NCBI RefSeq assembly: GCF_030929615.1
Contig: NZ_JAVFVU010000001.1
Coordinates: 1-64,000 of the forward strand
Source: Dyadobacter sp. LHD-138
GTDB lineage: Bacteria; Bacteroidota; Bacteroidia; Cytophagales; Spirosomataceae
Length of the DNA: 64,000 nt
Direction: 5' to 3'
This document shows, in pieces, positions 8,540 through 17,783 of the stretch. The translations under genes and the position numbers were made by a program. Numbering within the stretch: the stretch's first letter is position 1; the number at the start of each line of letters is the position of its first letter. The notes below the pieces were generated by a model. That model was not told where the DNA came from and ran no database searches. It saw only the letters and a program-made list of their open reading frames with translations.

Positions 8540-10198
8540 ATGCTTTCAAATTTACTTATTAAAAATTACGCCCTGATCAAGCAACTGGAAATGTCGCCTG
8601 ATCCAGGTCTGAATATTATTACGGGTGAAACGGGTGCAGGTAAATCGATTATGCTCGGTGCAATTGGGCTTTTGCTTGGTAACCGCGCCGATATAAAATC
8701 GCTTTATGATCCTAACGAAAAGTGCGTAATTGAGGGCAGCTTCGATCTTTCCGGCTATGATCTTTCCCCTAACTTCGAAGAAGAAAATCTTGATTTTGCG
8801 GAAGAATGTATTGTTCGGAGAGAAATTTCGGTTGGCGGAAAATCCAGAGCTTTTATAAACGATACCCCCGTTAACCTGGATACACTAAAAAGAATCAGCG
8901 GTCAATTGCTGGATATTCACTCGCAGCACGATTCGATTTTGCTGGGAAGTAACGAATTTCAGTTGCAGGTCGTCGATACCTACGCAGAAAATTTCGGGTT
9001 GCTCCATGCTTATCGTAAAAACTTTAACGCCTATAGAGACGCTGCGCGGGCTTACGAAGCTTTGAAAAATGAAGCAGTTCAGCTCAGGAAAGCGTTCGAT
9101 TACGATCAGTTTTTATATCAGGAGTTAAGCAATGCCGGCCTTCAGAGTGGCGAGCAGAATCAGCTTGAACAGGAACTGACTATACTTGAAAATGCCGTTG
9201 AGATCCGGGAACGTCTTCAGTTGGCCTATACCTATCTTGACAATCCGGAAAACTCTATCCTTGAGTTTTTAAAAAGTGCCGTTTCGTCCATTACACAGGC
9301 CAGCAGGCTTGTACCTGCCTATGAGCCCCTACGCGAAAGAGCGCAAAGCAGTCTGATAGAATTACGTGACCTGGCTGATGAAATTGATACGATCAGTTCT
9401 TCGGTCGATATTGACGAAGGCCGAACAGCGCTGGTACGTGAGCGCCTGGATTTAATCTATCAGCTGCAAAAAAAGCACCATGCTTCAACCATCGACGAGC
9501 TTATCGGTATTTTCGACGAGCTGGGTAAAAAAGTGGGGACCGTTTTGAATCTTGACGAATCGTTAGCCAAGGCGCAAAAGTTGGTTTCCAAAACGGAAGA
9601 AATCATGCTTAAAAGTGCTCAGGCTTTGTCAAAAGAGCGGCACAAGGTGATTAAAACGATAGAGTCCCTGATCATTGAACGCCTTATCGAACTGGGTATA
9701 CCGAACGCATCTTTATCCATACAAATTACCGAAACACAGCCATCCAGTGAAGGAATCGACTCGATCGCTTTTCTTTTCAGCGGCAATAAAGGATTGGCTT
9801 TACAGGAACTGCGGCAGGTAGCTTCGGGGGGAGAATTTTCCCGCCTGATGATGGTCATCAAGTATATTCTTGCCGATAAACGTAAACTTCCGACCATTAT
9901 TTTTGACGAAATCGATACCGGTGTTTCCGGAGAAATTGCCAAAAAGATGGGCAAGATGATGATCAAAATGTCAGACAATCACCAGATTATTGCCATCACG
10001 CATTTACACCAGATCGCAAGTAGCGGAAAGGCACACTATTTTGTATACAAAGATCATTCGTCGGAAAAAACAGTCAGTAAGATTAAGAAATTGTCGATTG
10101 ATGAGCGCGTGATGGAAATTGCCCAGATGATCGGCGGCCACAACCCTACCGAGTCTGTCATTAATAATGCCCGTGAAATGATTTTAAAGGCTAATTGA
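8540..10198 (+). CDS. recN: DNA repair protein RecN
   Basis: RecN is an SMC-like ATPase acting early in double-strand break repair. The Walker A motif GETGAGKS is at residues 29-36, preceded by MLSNLLIKNYALIKQLEM. A long coiled-coil region occupies the middle. The ABC signature region LASGGEFSRLMM (seen as VASGGEFSRLMMVIKY) and Walker B TIIFDEIDTGVSGEIA are near residues 430-470, with the switch histidine in AITHLHQIA. At 552 residues it is full length. It closes the conserved bamD-to-recN block. Confidence 0.95.
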   Translation: MLSNLLIKNYALIKQLEMSPDPGLNIITGETGAGKSIMLGAIGLLLGNRADIKSLYDPNEKCVIEGSFDLSGYDLSPNFEEENLDFAEECIVRREISVGGKSRAFINDTPVNLDTLKRISGQLLDIHSQHDSILLGSNEFQLQVVDTYAENFGLLHAYRKNFNAYRDAARAYEALKNEAVQLRKAFDYDQFLYQELSNAGLQSGEQNQLEQELTILENAVEIRERLQLAYTYLDNPENSILEFLKSAVSSITQASRLVPAYEPLRERAQSSLIELRDLADEIDTISSSVDIDEGRTALVRERLDLIYQLQKKHHASTIDELIGIFDELGKKVGTVLNLDESLAKAQKLVSKTEEIMLKSAQALSKERHKVIKTIESLIIERLIELGIPNASLSIQITETQPSSEGIDSIAFLFSGNKGLALQELRQVASGGEFSRLMMVIKYILADKRKLPTIIFDEIDTGVSGEIAKKMGKMMIKMSDNHQIIAITHLHQIASSGKAHYFVYKDHSSEKTVSKIKKLSIDERVMEIAQMIGGHNPTESVINNAREMILKAN

Positions 10199-10227
10199 TT
10201 AGCCACCATGAACAACCCACATAAATT

Positions 10228-10659
10228 ATGAAACAATACATACTTGCACTTGGGATAAGCATTTTGCTTTTTTCCTGCAATACAGATGCCGACAGAGTAT
10301 TGGAGCTCGAAAACGAAGTGATGCAGATTCATGACGAGGTAATGCCGCAAATGGACGATATCATGACGCTAAAGTCAAAGCTGTCCAAAAAAATTATGCG
10401 TATGGATAGTCTTCAAAATGAGGGTGTGGCCGGAAATAATCTGGCGGAAGAGCGTATGAAAGCGACTGAAATTAATCAGAAACTAAACGATTGTGATAAA
10501 TTGATGATGGACTGGATGCATGCCTACCGTGGCGACTCTGCGAAAAAGCTTAAAGCAGCTGATGCAATCATCTATTTCGAGAGCCAGAAAAGTAAGATTA
10601 TTGAGGTTAAAGAAATTACTTCCAGAACAATACAGGAAGCGAAATCATTTTTAGATTAA
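10228..10659 (+). CDS. small coiled-coil lipoprotein
   Basis: The 143-residue protein begins with a lipoprotein signal (ISILLFSC, lipobox cysteine at residue 17). An all-helical, charged body follows, rich in Leu, Met and Lys heptads (LELENEVMQIHDEVMPQM, KLSKKIMRMDSL). Proteins of this kind are sometimes labelled viral A-type inclusion protein in Bacteroidota, a name without functional value. It lies 6 bp before a SCO gene and a cytochrome c gene, so a link to cytochrome or copper handling in the periplasm is possible but unproven. Confidence 0.75.
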   Translation: MKQYILALGISILLFSCNTDADRVLELENEVMQIHDEVMPQMDDIMTLKSKLSKKIMRMDSLQNEGVAGNNLAEERMKATEINQKLNDCDKLMMDWMHAYRGDSAKKLKAADAIIYFESQKSKIIEVKEITSRTIQEAKSFLD

Positions 10660-10665
10660 AAGAAC

Positions 10666-11331
10666 ATGTTTGATTTACAGTACAAAAAAATTTACGGTAC
10701 AGCAGTTGTCTTGCTGATCACAGCATTGACATTGTGGAGTTGCAACGGCGAAAAGAAAAAATTACCAATACTTGGCGAACGTGACTGGGTGACAAAAAAG
10801 GTTGACGGAAAAGATGTAGTGGATACCATTTACAACCAAATCCCTCCTTTTTCCTTTACGAATCAATACGGAGATACCGTTACGGAAAAAATTGTAGAGG
10901 GGAAGATCTACGTAACTGACTTTTTCTTCACCTCCTGCCCTACCATTTGTCCGGTTATGAAAAGACAAATGACCAAAGTATATAATGAGTTTAAGGGAAA
11001 CCCTGACGTGATGATCCTTTCCCATACCATTGATCCTGAACATGACACGCCAAAGGTCTTAAATACCTTTGCAAAAGATCTGGGAATTGAAGGCGATCAA
11101 TGGCAGTTTCTGACTGGCCCGAAGGAAAATATTTATGCCATCGGTCAAAAAAGCTACTTATCTGCTGCCCAGGAAGACAAAACCGCCGAAGGAGGATTCC
11201 TTCACAGCGGCGCATTCATTCTGATTGACAAAGACAAATATATCCGCGGTATGTACGACGGAACCACCGAAGAAGGAACCCAGAAACTACTGAAGGACAT
11301 GAAAATTTTATTAGAAGAGTACAAAAAATAG
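10666..11331 (+). CDS. SCO1/SenC family copper chaperone
   Basis: SCO proteins carry a thioredoxin fold that delivers copper to cytochrome oxidase or acts as a thiol reductant. The copper-binding CPTIC motif is present (Cys91 and Cys95), with the distal histidine in GGFLHSGAF. A signal with lipobox LWSC (Cys26) suggests a lipid anchor. The redox loop DPEHDTPKVL is also typical. The protein is 221 residues and forms an operon with the upstream lipoprotein and the downstream c-type cytochrome. Confidence 0.9.
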   Translation: MFDLQYKKIYGTAVVLLITALTLWSCNGEKKKLPILGERDWVTKKVDGKDVVDTIYNQIPPFSFTNQYGDTVTEKIVEGKIYVTDFFFTSCPTICPVMKRQMTKVYNEFKGNPDVMILSHTIDPEHDTPKVLNTFAKDLGIEGDQWQFLTGPKENIYAIGQKSYLSAAQEDKTAEGGFLHSGAFILIDKDKYIRGMYDGTTEEGTQKLLKDMKILLEEYKK

Positions 11332-11354
11332 TTTGTCTCCGGACATTCAGCGTA

Positions 11355-11768
11355 ATGATAAAAAAAGCATTATTTTTTATTACCGCTTTCGCAGCCTTTT
11401 CATGCCAAAGTGCTGAGGAGCTCAAAAGTGAACAGTATTTTGCAGAAGGCTATCAGCTGTATACTACAAATTGCGCCAATTGCCACCAGGCCGACGGAAA
11501 AGGAATGGCGAACTTATATCCCCCGCTGGTTGGATCCAAAATGATACAGGACAAAATTGCTATGTCCTGTGTTATCAAAAATGGTATGAAGGATACGATT
11601 ATCGTGAACGGCAAGGCTTTCAGCAGGCCCATGCCTGCAAATGCTGCGCTAAAAGAATTGGAAATTGCTGAAATTATAACCTACGTCAACATGAAATGGG
11701 GAAAGGACAGTGTCTACACCCCCACTGAGACGGTTATCAAAGCATTGGAAAGCTGCCGAAAACACTAG
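11355..11768 (+). CDS. c-type cytochrome lipoprotein
   Basis: One heme-binding motif CANCH (residues 40-44) follows a short signal ending in a lipobox FSC (Cys17). The axial methionine is probably in RPMPANAAL. At 137 residues this is a single-heme class I cytochrome c. It probably transfers electrons in the periplasm near the cytochrome oxidase served by the SCO protein upstream. Its maturation would depend on the Ccm genes at 27.5-32.3 kb. The stop codon overlaps the stop of the convergent lptC gene by 4 bp. Confidence 0.9.
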   Translation: MIKKALFFITAFAAFSCQSAEELKSEQYFAEGYQLYTTNCANCHQADGKGMANLYPPLVGSKMIQDKIAMSCVIKNGMKDTIIVNGKAFSRPMPANAALKELEIAEIITYVNMKWGKDSVYTPTETVIKALESCRKH

Positions 11769-12349
11769 AGTTCTTTGAACTTCATTTTAAAGGTGCCATT
11801 CGGGAATTTTATATGTGAAAAATCCTGTTCGGCATCCATTCCCTTGCCATTCACCACATCGTTGGTAACGGAATTTCTTACCGACACGAATTTTTCGGTG
11901 AACACTTTCCGCGTATCCGGGCTCCAGCTGAGTTCGGTTGTAGTCAATATTTCCTTCGTTTCTGATTTCACGACCCGAACGTTCCCTTTTACCAGATAAA
12001 CATTCTTGCGCGGATCAAAACGCCCGGAATCTGCACGTAAACGGGTGATTACCATGCTGCCCGTCGGATCATAGAAATTAATATTTACCGTATCTGGAAA
12101 CACGATATCTTCGTTCTGATAGCGCAGTCGTTTGGGTGTTTTCATGATCACCTTTAAAATTCCCTGCTCGCTGTATTTCACATCCACGCCATTGACAATT
12201 TCAACGGGACCGGTATAGGGCTTACCAACTTTATCCTTGTTGGGTTCACAGGCCATGCATAAAATTCCCGCAACGACCAGAATACAAAAAGGAGATAAGA
12301 ATTTATCTCCTTTTTGTATTAAACTACATATATTTTTAATACCTAACAT
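11765..12349 (-). CDS. lptC: LPS export periplasmic protein LptC
   Basis: The 194-residue protein has a lipoprotein-like signal (VVAGILCMAC, Cys34). It then has the LptC core pattern: VDVKYSEQGILKVIMKTP, then FPDTVNINFYDPTG, LRADSGRFD, VYLVKGNVRV and FTEKFVSVRN. These motifs match the LptC/YrbK beta-jellyroll, which receives LPS from the LptBFG transporter. It is last in a minus-strand operon with coaX and an outer-membrane barrel gene. Its stop overlaps the convergent cytochrome gene by 4 bp. An 18-bp perfect inverted repeat covers codons 10-23 (see separate entry), which is odd inside a coding start. Confidence 0.85.
   Translation of the reverse strand: MLGIKNICSLIQKGDKFLSPFCILVVAGILCMACEPNKDKVGKPYTGPVEIVNGVDVKYSEQGILKVIMKTPKRLRYQNEDIVFPDTVNINFYDPTGSMVITRLRADSGRFDPRKNVYLVKGNVRVVKSETKEILTTTELSWSPDTRKVFTEKFVSVRNSVTNDVVNGKGMDAEQDFSHIKFPNGTFKMKFKEL
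12281..12320 (-). promoter_or_regulatory. 18-bp perfect hairpin inside the 5' end of lptC
   Basis: The arms AATACAAAAAGGAGATAA and TTATCTCCTTTTTGTATT are perfectly complementary around a 4-nt loop. On the minus strand the structure ends in a T-run (CTTTTTGTATT), so it could act as a terminator or attenuator between the barrel gene and lptC, or hide the ribosome from the start codon 30 nt upstream. The function is inferred from structure only. Confidence 0.55.
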
Positions 12350-12367
12350 ACGTATAGGTCGGCTTTC

Positions 12368-13663
12368 TTAGTCGATTTTTTGTTTTTGAAACCAACTCTC
12401 TCTCAGCGTTAATCCGAGCGCTACCTTTCCATAACGTTCGCGGATCATGCCGGTACCCATCACGCCACGCTGACCTCCGATGAAGGAAAGAGAAACAAAG
12501 TTCTGGTAACCACGGCCCATTGGGAAAGTAAACCCAAGACTGAAATTGGTGTCTTTAATATTGTTTTCCTTAACCACGTAAGGTGTGTTTCCTGTACTGA
12601 ATCCCGCACGATAACGGACATTGTCAAAGTAACTCAATGAACCGAAGCGCGGTGTATATTCAACGCCCAAATGCATGCGGTCCACGTCGCTCAAACCATT
12701 TTTTGGGTCAGAGCTGCCAAAACTTCTGTAATCGGTCCATGATTCGTGGCTGTAATCGGCTGAAAGTGTCAGCTTATATGGCCATTCAAAGCTAAATCCA
12801 ACCTGGTACTGGGCAGGAAGTTTTACCGAACCATTCCTTTTATTGACCAATGTATCAGGCTCAATGACCGGGAACGACGACTGGGTAAGTTCAAATGAAA
12901 CGGTATTAACCGCATTGATCCTGGTTCCTAAGCTGTACGCACCACCCACATTCAGGTTAAGTTTGTTATTCTTTTTAATGGGAATTCTCAACGCAGCCCC
13001 ACCCTTGAAAGCAATATCATTGTAAGTCGTACGATCATTAACACTGGCAAGGTAATCCGTTCCGTCACCAATGGCAGCCTCCGAAGCTTTACGCACATTG
13101 CCAAAAATGTAAGAACTCTCAAGACCAAGGCTCAAATATTTCCCGATCTGAACCGCATTGGTAATCGAAACTTTATTAATTCCGCCTTTCCCTGAATTGT
13201 AATAATCCGCGTAAATTGGTGTTCCTGCAATAATTTTAGACGACTTATTGGAGAAATCGGTAAAACTGTAAGGTTTGATACTTACACCCAGCGTCCACCT
13301 GCTGGCAACCGGGAAAGACAAAGCCACATAACCCAGATTTCCGCCGCCGTTGGTTTGCCGGGCCGATCCGGATTCAATCTTTTTATATTGTCCAACGACC
13401 CCGAAATCCAGTGTTGTAAATTTATTTCTCACCCATAAAGCCGGGTTAAGATTATTAATTTCAAAACTGTTTGCGGTACTGACCCCGGACTGGCCCATCC
13501 CGGAAGATCCAGTAAATGCGTCGCTATAAAGCTCTCCTAAACCCAGAGAAGAATATGGAGAGTTCCCCAATCCCTGTGCATTAACCTTTGATATTAAGAC
13601 CGAACAATTGCATCCGAGCGTAATTGCTATCGTGAGTAATCCTATTCTATTGTAAAGCGACAT
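12368..13663 (-). CDS. outer membrane beta-barrel protein (FadL/OmpP1-like)
   Basis: The 431-residue protein has a signal peptide (LLTIAITLGCNCSVLISKVNAQ) followed by GLGNSPYSSLGLGELY. Many alternating amphipathic strands end in aromatic residues, as in 14-stranded transport barrels (for example YVALSFPVASRWTLGVSIKP and YKLTLSADYSHES). The N-terminal STANSFEINNLNPALW segment resembles the hatch of FadL-type channels. A role in uptake of hydrophobic compounds would follow from that fold but is not shown. The start codon lies inside the 3' end of coaX (17-bp overlap) and lptC follows after 18 bp. Confidence 0.75.
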   Translation of the reverse strand: MSLYNRIGLLTIAITLGCNCSVLISKVNAQGLGNSPYSSLGLGELYSDAFTGSSGMGQSGVSTANSFEINNLNPALWVRNKFTTLDFGVVGQYKKIESGSARQTNGGGNLGYVALSFPVASRWTLGVSIKPYSFTDFSNKSSKIIAGTPIYADYYNSGKGGINKVSITNAVQIGKYLSLGLESSYIFGNVRKASEAAIGDGTDYLASVNDRTTYNDIAFKGGAALRIPIKKNNKLNLNVGGAYSLGTRINAVNTVSFELTQSSFPVIEPDTLVNKRNGSVKLPAQYQVGFSFEWPYKLTLSADYSHESWTDYRSFGSSDPKNGLSDVDRMHLGVEYTPRFGSLSYFDNVRYRAGFSTGNTPYVVKENNIKDTNFSLGFTFPMGRGYQNFVSLSFIGGQRGVMGTGMIRERYGKVALGLTLRESWFQKQKID

Positions 13664-14369
13664 TATATATTAAAATTCTGTTCAGTCCAATTAATACCAA
13701 TTCCGGCACTGCAAATATGGGCGGTTTCAGGCTACTTTCAAAAAAAGGCACATCCCCGCCACAGATAACTACGCGTAAATGCGGCATTTTGTGACGGTAT
13801 CTTTCAATTATTCCTTCTATCTCCGCAAGTACACCATTCATAACGCCACTTTGAATAGCTTCCTTCGTGCTTTTCCCTATCAATTCGGGATCATTTTCAG
13901 GTTCAAACAACGGGAGTCTCTTAGTAAACGTATGAAGTGCGTTAAACCGCATCCGAACACCCGGAGAAATTAATCCGCCCTGAAAAGTACCGTTCCCTTC
14001 CACAAGGTCGTAGGTGATACACGTTCCCATGTCCACGACCAGTACATCCTCTTTTGGAAACATCCAGTTGGCACCCGCTGCGGCCGCAACCCTGTCTGCT
14101 CCTAATGTGGCTGGTGTCAGGTAATTTTTCACGATCGGCACCGATGTTTCCCCCGTTAAATTCAGCACCGGAATATCTTCGCCCAGTGCTTTCAGAAAAT
14201 CCGCGGCAGAACGGCTTACCGACGAATACATGATACGTTCCGGCAATTCCGATTTTATCAACTGAATAAGTTCCGGAAAACTCAGCCTCGTTTGATAACG
14301 AATTAAACTATCTCCTGAGAACCAGCCAATTTTCGCGTAGGTATTCCCGGAATCTACTACAATATTCAT
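13647..14369 (-). CDS. coaX: type III pantothenate kinase
   Basis: CoaX phosphorylates pantothenate in the first step of coenzyme A synthesis. The start at 14369 gives the family's N-terminus MNIVVDSGNTYAKIGWF with the phosphate-binding DxGNT motif. A longer version with 14 more residues upstream has no support. Further motifs are TLGADRVAAAAGA, VVDMGTCITYDLVE and FQGGLISPGVRMR. At 240 residues it is full length. It heads a minus-strand operon with the barrel gene and lptC. Together with coaBC at 6.0 kb, the window holds two CoA steps. Confidence 0.92.
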   Translation of the reverse strand: MNIVVDSGNTYAKIGWFSGDSLIRYQTRLSFPELIQLIKSELPERIMYSSVSRSAADFLKALGEDIPVLNLTGETSVPIVKNYLTPATLGADRVAAAAGANWMFPKEDVLVVDMGTCITYDLVEGNGTFQGGLISPGVRMRFNALHTFTKRLPLFEPENDPELIGKSTKEAIQSGVMNGVLAEIEGIIERYRHKMPHLRVVICGGDVPFFESSLKPPIFAVPELVLIGLNRILIYNVALQ

Positions 14370-14830
14370 ATTCCCACAAAAGTCTTCTTTTCTTGGGAGA
14401 AATACTAACATTCCATGAAAGACAGTCGCGATATATATCCGTAAAAAAATATTTATTCAAATCATGAAAATTGATTCCCGCAGAATTTGTTTTTAACAAA
14501 ACACTTTTGTACCTTCGTTTCAATGGTAGTAAACCCCTTTACTATCCAAGTGCATCCAGCGTTCGTTAGCTCTCTAAACTGGCGAAAAAAAGTGATCTAA
14601 GAACCCATTTTCCACACTTCATTTTTCAATAAATTGCAACTTTTCCAGTTGATCTATATTAATTTACCTGATTGTAAAGTCTTTCACCCTAGACTCGTAC
14701 AAGAAAAACACACATCACGCACCAATGACCATTACGTGACCCGAGAGCTGCGTTCTCCCATCATTTTCCATCTAAATTCACTATCCCATTAATCATCTGG
14801 TAAAGTTTATCTTTACTGTATATTTTCTGT
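14370..14830. other. intergenic region with putative rho promoter and long leader
   Basis: No gene is apparent in these 461 bp. On the plus strand TTTG (14486-14489), 20 nt, then TACCTTCG (14510-14517, one mismatch to TAnnTTTG) form a plausible promoter. This would give rho a leader of about 300 nt. The leader has C-rich, G-poor patches, for example around 14710-14790. Confidence 0.5.
14486..14517 (+). promoter_or_regulatory. putative promoter of rho
   Basis: -33 TTTG (14486-14489), 20-nt spacer, -7 TACCTTCG (14510-14517, one mismatch). It would create a leader of about 300 nt. Confidence 0.45.
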
Positions 14831-16723
14831 ATGCTTACAATTGATGAATTGAACCTTAAGCTCCTATCTGAGCTGAAAGAAATAGCAGGAAAAAACGGCA
14901 TTCAGGACTATGCCAAACTTCCTAAAAAAGAACTAGTATCTAGAATTATCGCACAACAGGAACTTGAACAAGCCAGCGAGGCAGAAGCTCCCGAAGGCGA
15001 TGAACCTAAGAAGAAAAGAGCACGACGTACAGTAGTTAACGAAACTGCTATACCTGTGAAACCTATAAATGTAAGGACCGGAAAACCGAGGAAAGATATT
15101 CTTTCCGACACAGCGGCATCTGCACCTCTTTTTGACACGGCGCCAAAGGCTGCTGAGGTCCCCGACACTTCCAGTGAAGAACCTGTTTCCGCTGATCCGA
15201 TAGCCAGTGCAACACCCGCGAGACGTGAGGCTCCGGCAAGACGTGAAACACCGGCGAAAAATTTCGAGAAACCTGGCAAGCGCTTTGACACGCCAAAAAG
15301 AGATACCGTTTCTAAAAATATAGATTCGGCGACCGATCTTGATTCTGATGAAGACACATTGGAAGATCTTGGACGTGAAGAAGCTGCTCCGGCTGCTGAA
15401 AATGCGATTTCAAATGAAACTGCCAGCCAGGCGGACAATACCGAAACGCCTGAAAATACCGCTGTTGCTGCCAACGAAGAAAAACCGGCGCAACAACAAG
15501 GAGAAACCCCGGAGAGAAATACTCCTCAAGCCAACCAACCTTCTCTGCCAAGAGAGGATCCTTCCAACAAGATCAAACGCAACTATAATAATTACGTACG
15601 TGAATTTGACGGACTTATTATCAATGAAGGCGTTTTGGAAATCATGCAGGATGGCGGCTACGGATTCCTTAGATCTGCTGATTACAACTATCTGGCAAGT
15701 CCGGATGATATATATGTATCGCCTTCTCAAATCAAATTATTTGGCCTTAAAACCGGTGATACTGTAAAAGGTCAGATCCGCCCGCCGAAAGAAGGAGAAA
15801 AATATTTTGCACTGCTGCGGGTTGAAACGGTCAACGGCAAAACCACAGAAGAAATCAGAGACCGTATTCCTTTTGAATACCTTACGCCACTTTTCCCTGA
15901 AGAATGCTTAAGATTGAGCGGACGTCCGGATCAGTACTCAACACGTATCCTGGATTTGTTTGCTCCGATCGGAAAAGGACAGCGTGGAATGATCGTTGCC
16001 CAGCCTAAAACGGGTAAGACCGTTCTTCTGAAAGAAATTGCCAATGCGATCACCCGTAACCACCCGGAAGTATTTTTGCTGATCCTTCTGATTGACGAAC
16101 GTCCGGAAGAGGTTACAGATATGCAACGCAGCGTGCGTGCGGAAGTTATTGCTTCTACTTTTGATGAGCAGGCCGACCGCCACGTGAAGGTTGCAAGCAT
16201 TGTTCTTGAAAAAGCAAAAAGAATGGTAGAATGCGGTCACGACGTGGTGATCCTTCTGGATTCTATTACACGTCTGGCACGTGCCTATAACACAGTTGTT
16301 CCTTCATCCGGAAAAATATTATCCGGTGGTGTTGATGCTAATGCATTGCATAAGCCTAAACGTTTCTTCGGAGCGGCCAGAAATGTTGAAAACGGTGGTT
16401 CTCTAACCATCATCGCAACGGCGCTGATCGACACAGGTTCCAAAATGGACGAAGTTATCTTTGAAGAATTCAAAGGTACCGGTAACATGGAACTTCAGCT
16501 GGATCGTAAACTTTCCAACAAACGCGTATTCCCTGCTATTGACGTAATGGCTTCAGGTACACGTAGAGAAGATCTTCTTCTTGATAAAGAAACACTCAAA
16601 AAAGTCTGGATTTTAAGAAAACACATGTCGGATATGAACGCCATGGAGTCGATGGACTTCCTGCTGGATCATATGAAAGGCACCCGAAACAACGAAGAGT
16701 TCTTAATTTCAATGAACCGATAA
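14831..16723 (+). CDS. rho: transcription termination factor Rho with disordered insertion
   Basis: Rho is a hexameric RNA helicase that ends transcription. Residues 1-40 form the Rho_N helical domain ([20 protein letters not shown]). Residues about 45-250 are a low-complexity, Glu/Ala/Pro/Arg-rich, probably disordered insertion. The cold-shock-like RNA-binding domain starts near 265 ([17 protein letters not shown]). The ATPase core carries Walker A QPKTGKT (391-397), Walker [18 protein letters not shown] and the Q-loop/R-loop regions. At 630 residues it is about 200 longer than E. coli Rho, entirely because of the insertion. A strong terminator follows the gene. A long leader precedes it, consistent with the autoregulation known for rho. 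Confidence 0.95.
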   Translation: MLTIDELNLKLLSELKEIAGKNGIQDYAKLPKKELVSRIIAQQELEQASEAEAPEGDEPKKKRARRTVVNETAIPVKPINVRTGKPRKDILSDTAASAPLFDTAPKAAEVPDTSSEEPVSADPIASATPARREAPARRETPAKNFEKPGKRFDTPKRDTVSKNIDSATDLDSDEDTLEDLGREEAAPAAENAISNETASQADNTETPENTAVAANEEKPAQQQGETPERNTPQANQPSLPREDPSNKIKRNYNNYVREFDGLIINEGVLEIMQDGGYGFLRSADYNYLASPDDIYVSPSQIKLFGLKTGDTVKGQIRPPKEGEKYFALLRVETVNGKTTEEIRDRIPFEYLTPLFPEECLRLSGRPDQYSTRILDLFAPIGKGQRGMIVAQPKTGKTVLLKEIANAITRNHPEVFLLILLIDERPEEVTDMQRSVRAEVIASTFDEQADRHVKVASIVLEKAKRMVECGHDVVILLDSITRLARAYNTVVPSSGKILSGGVDANALHKPKRFFGAARNVENGGSLTIIATALIDTGSKMDEVIFEEFKGTGNMELQLDRKLSNKRVFPAIDVMASGTRREDLLLDKETLKKVWILRKHMSDMNAMESMDFLLDHMKGTRNNEEFLISMNR

Positions 16724-16729
16724 TCAGAG

Positions 16730-16764
16730 AAAGCCCCGGTCGCATCAGCACCGGGGCTTTTTTT
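16730..16764 (+). terminator. terminator after rho
   Basis: Stem AAGCCCCGGT / ACCGGGGCTT with a 9-nt loop, followed by a T-tract. This is a classic intrinsic terminator directly behind the rho stop codon. Confidence 0.9.
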
Positions 16765-16858
16765 ATTAATATTTATTTGAAAATTACAATTTAAGGTTAA
16801 TTTTATGTGACCGAATATACTTTTTTCAGTCCATTAATAAATTAATCCTTAAATACTT

Positions 16859-17755
16859 ATGTCAAACAACAAAACACTATGGTGGATTTTACTTATTGGC
16901 TGGATGGGAGGATCAACCTACTGGCATGTTTGTAAAATCAAGCAGCTTTGCGATGCGCCACTCTCAACGTCTACGGTAAACACCGATACACACGCACCGA
17001 CAATTACGCCGTTTACGATTGTAGACGGAACCGAGCTCAACCTGCAATCGACCGGTAACTTTGGTTTTGCCAAATCCGGAGCTGAGGCCAACATGAACGC
17101 CGTTAAGGCTGAGATTGATTCACTGGCTTCTTTTGCCGCCGCAAATCCTGGTAAAATCATTACAATCACCGGCTTGTACGCTTCACAGGAAACCAATACC
17201 ACGTCATTCCCGAACTTAGGTATCGCGCGGGCTGCGGGCATCAAAACGTATCTGATGAGCAAGGGTTTGCCAGATTCTGTTTTTGTATTAAACGGGAAAT
17301 TAATGGACGACCTTGTTTTCAGTCCCGATTCCATGAGCGGCGGCATTGACTTTACTTTTGCCAAACGTATTGCCACCACAGAAAATGACCTGGCTAATGA
17401 ACAAAAGTACGAGAGTATCTTCAAGCCTATGGATCTTTATTTCCCTCCTGCGAGTGCAGAATACATCAAAACGGATGAAAACAAGAAATTTGTTGAAGAG
17501 GCCAAAAAGTTCATAGCTGAGCATAAAGATAAAAAACTGCTGCTAACCGGCCATACCGACAGCGATGACAGCGAAGCCTGGAATCTCACACTTTCCAAGA
17601 AAAGAGCTAATATTGTGAAAACGAAATTTATAGCGCTTGGAATGCCTGCTGACCGGATTCTTACTGACGGAAAAGGTGAATCGGAGCCTAAAGCGCCCAA
17701 CGATACGCCGGCAGGAAAACGTGCTAACCGTCGCGTAACCATTGTGGTCCAATAG
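16859..17755 (+). CDS. OmpA-family protein with N-terminal membrane anchor
   Basis: The 298-residue protein starts with a single hydrophobic segment (LWWILLIGWMGGSTYW) that lacks a clear cleavage site and may stay as an anchor. The C-terminal half is an OmpA/MotB-like peptidoglycan-binding domain: LLLTGHTDSDDSEAWNLTLS, KRANIVKTKFIALGMPADR and PAGKRANRRVTIVV. The middle (KIITITGLYASQE, NLGIARAAGIKTYL) looks like a second, degenerate OmpA-type domain. It is followed closely by two paralogous membrane-anchored helix-hairpin-helix genes and probably forms an operon with them. Confidence 0.82.
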   Translation: MSNNKTLWWILLIGWMGGSTYWHVCKIKQLCDAPLSTSTVNTDTHAPTITPFTIVDGTELNLQSTGNFGFAKSGAEANMNAVKAEIDSLASFAAANPGKIITITGLYASQETNTTSFPNLGIARAAGIKTYLMSKGLPDSVFVLNGKLMDDLVFSPDSMSGGIDFTFAKRIATTENDLANEQKYESIFKPMDLYFPPASAEYIKTDENKKFVEEAKKFIAEHKDKKLLLTGHTDSDDSEAWNLTLSKKRANIVKTKFIALGMPADRILTDGKGESEPKAPNDTPAGKRANRRVTIVVQ

Positions 17756-17783
17756 TTTTTATCCATACTAAACACCTTGTAAC

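Noticed and set aside
13647..14411. Longer start (14411) for coaX
   Set aside because: The family N-terminus MNIVVDSGNT begins at 14369. The upstream 14 residues are unsupported.
14908..15474. 188-codon open frame antisense inside the disordered part of rho
   Set aside because: It is a by-product of the Ala/Glu/Pro-rich codon composition of rho on the other strand. It has low-complexity Ser/Ala sequence and no family pattern.
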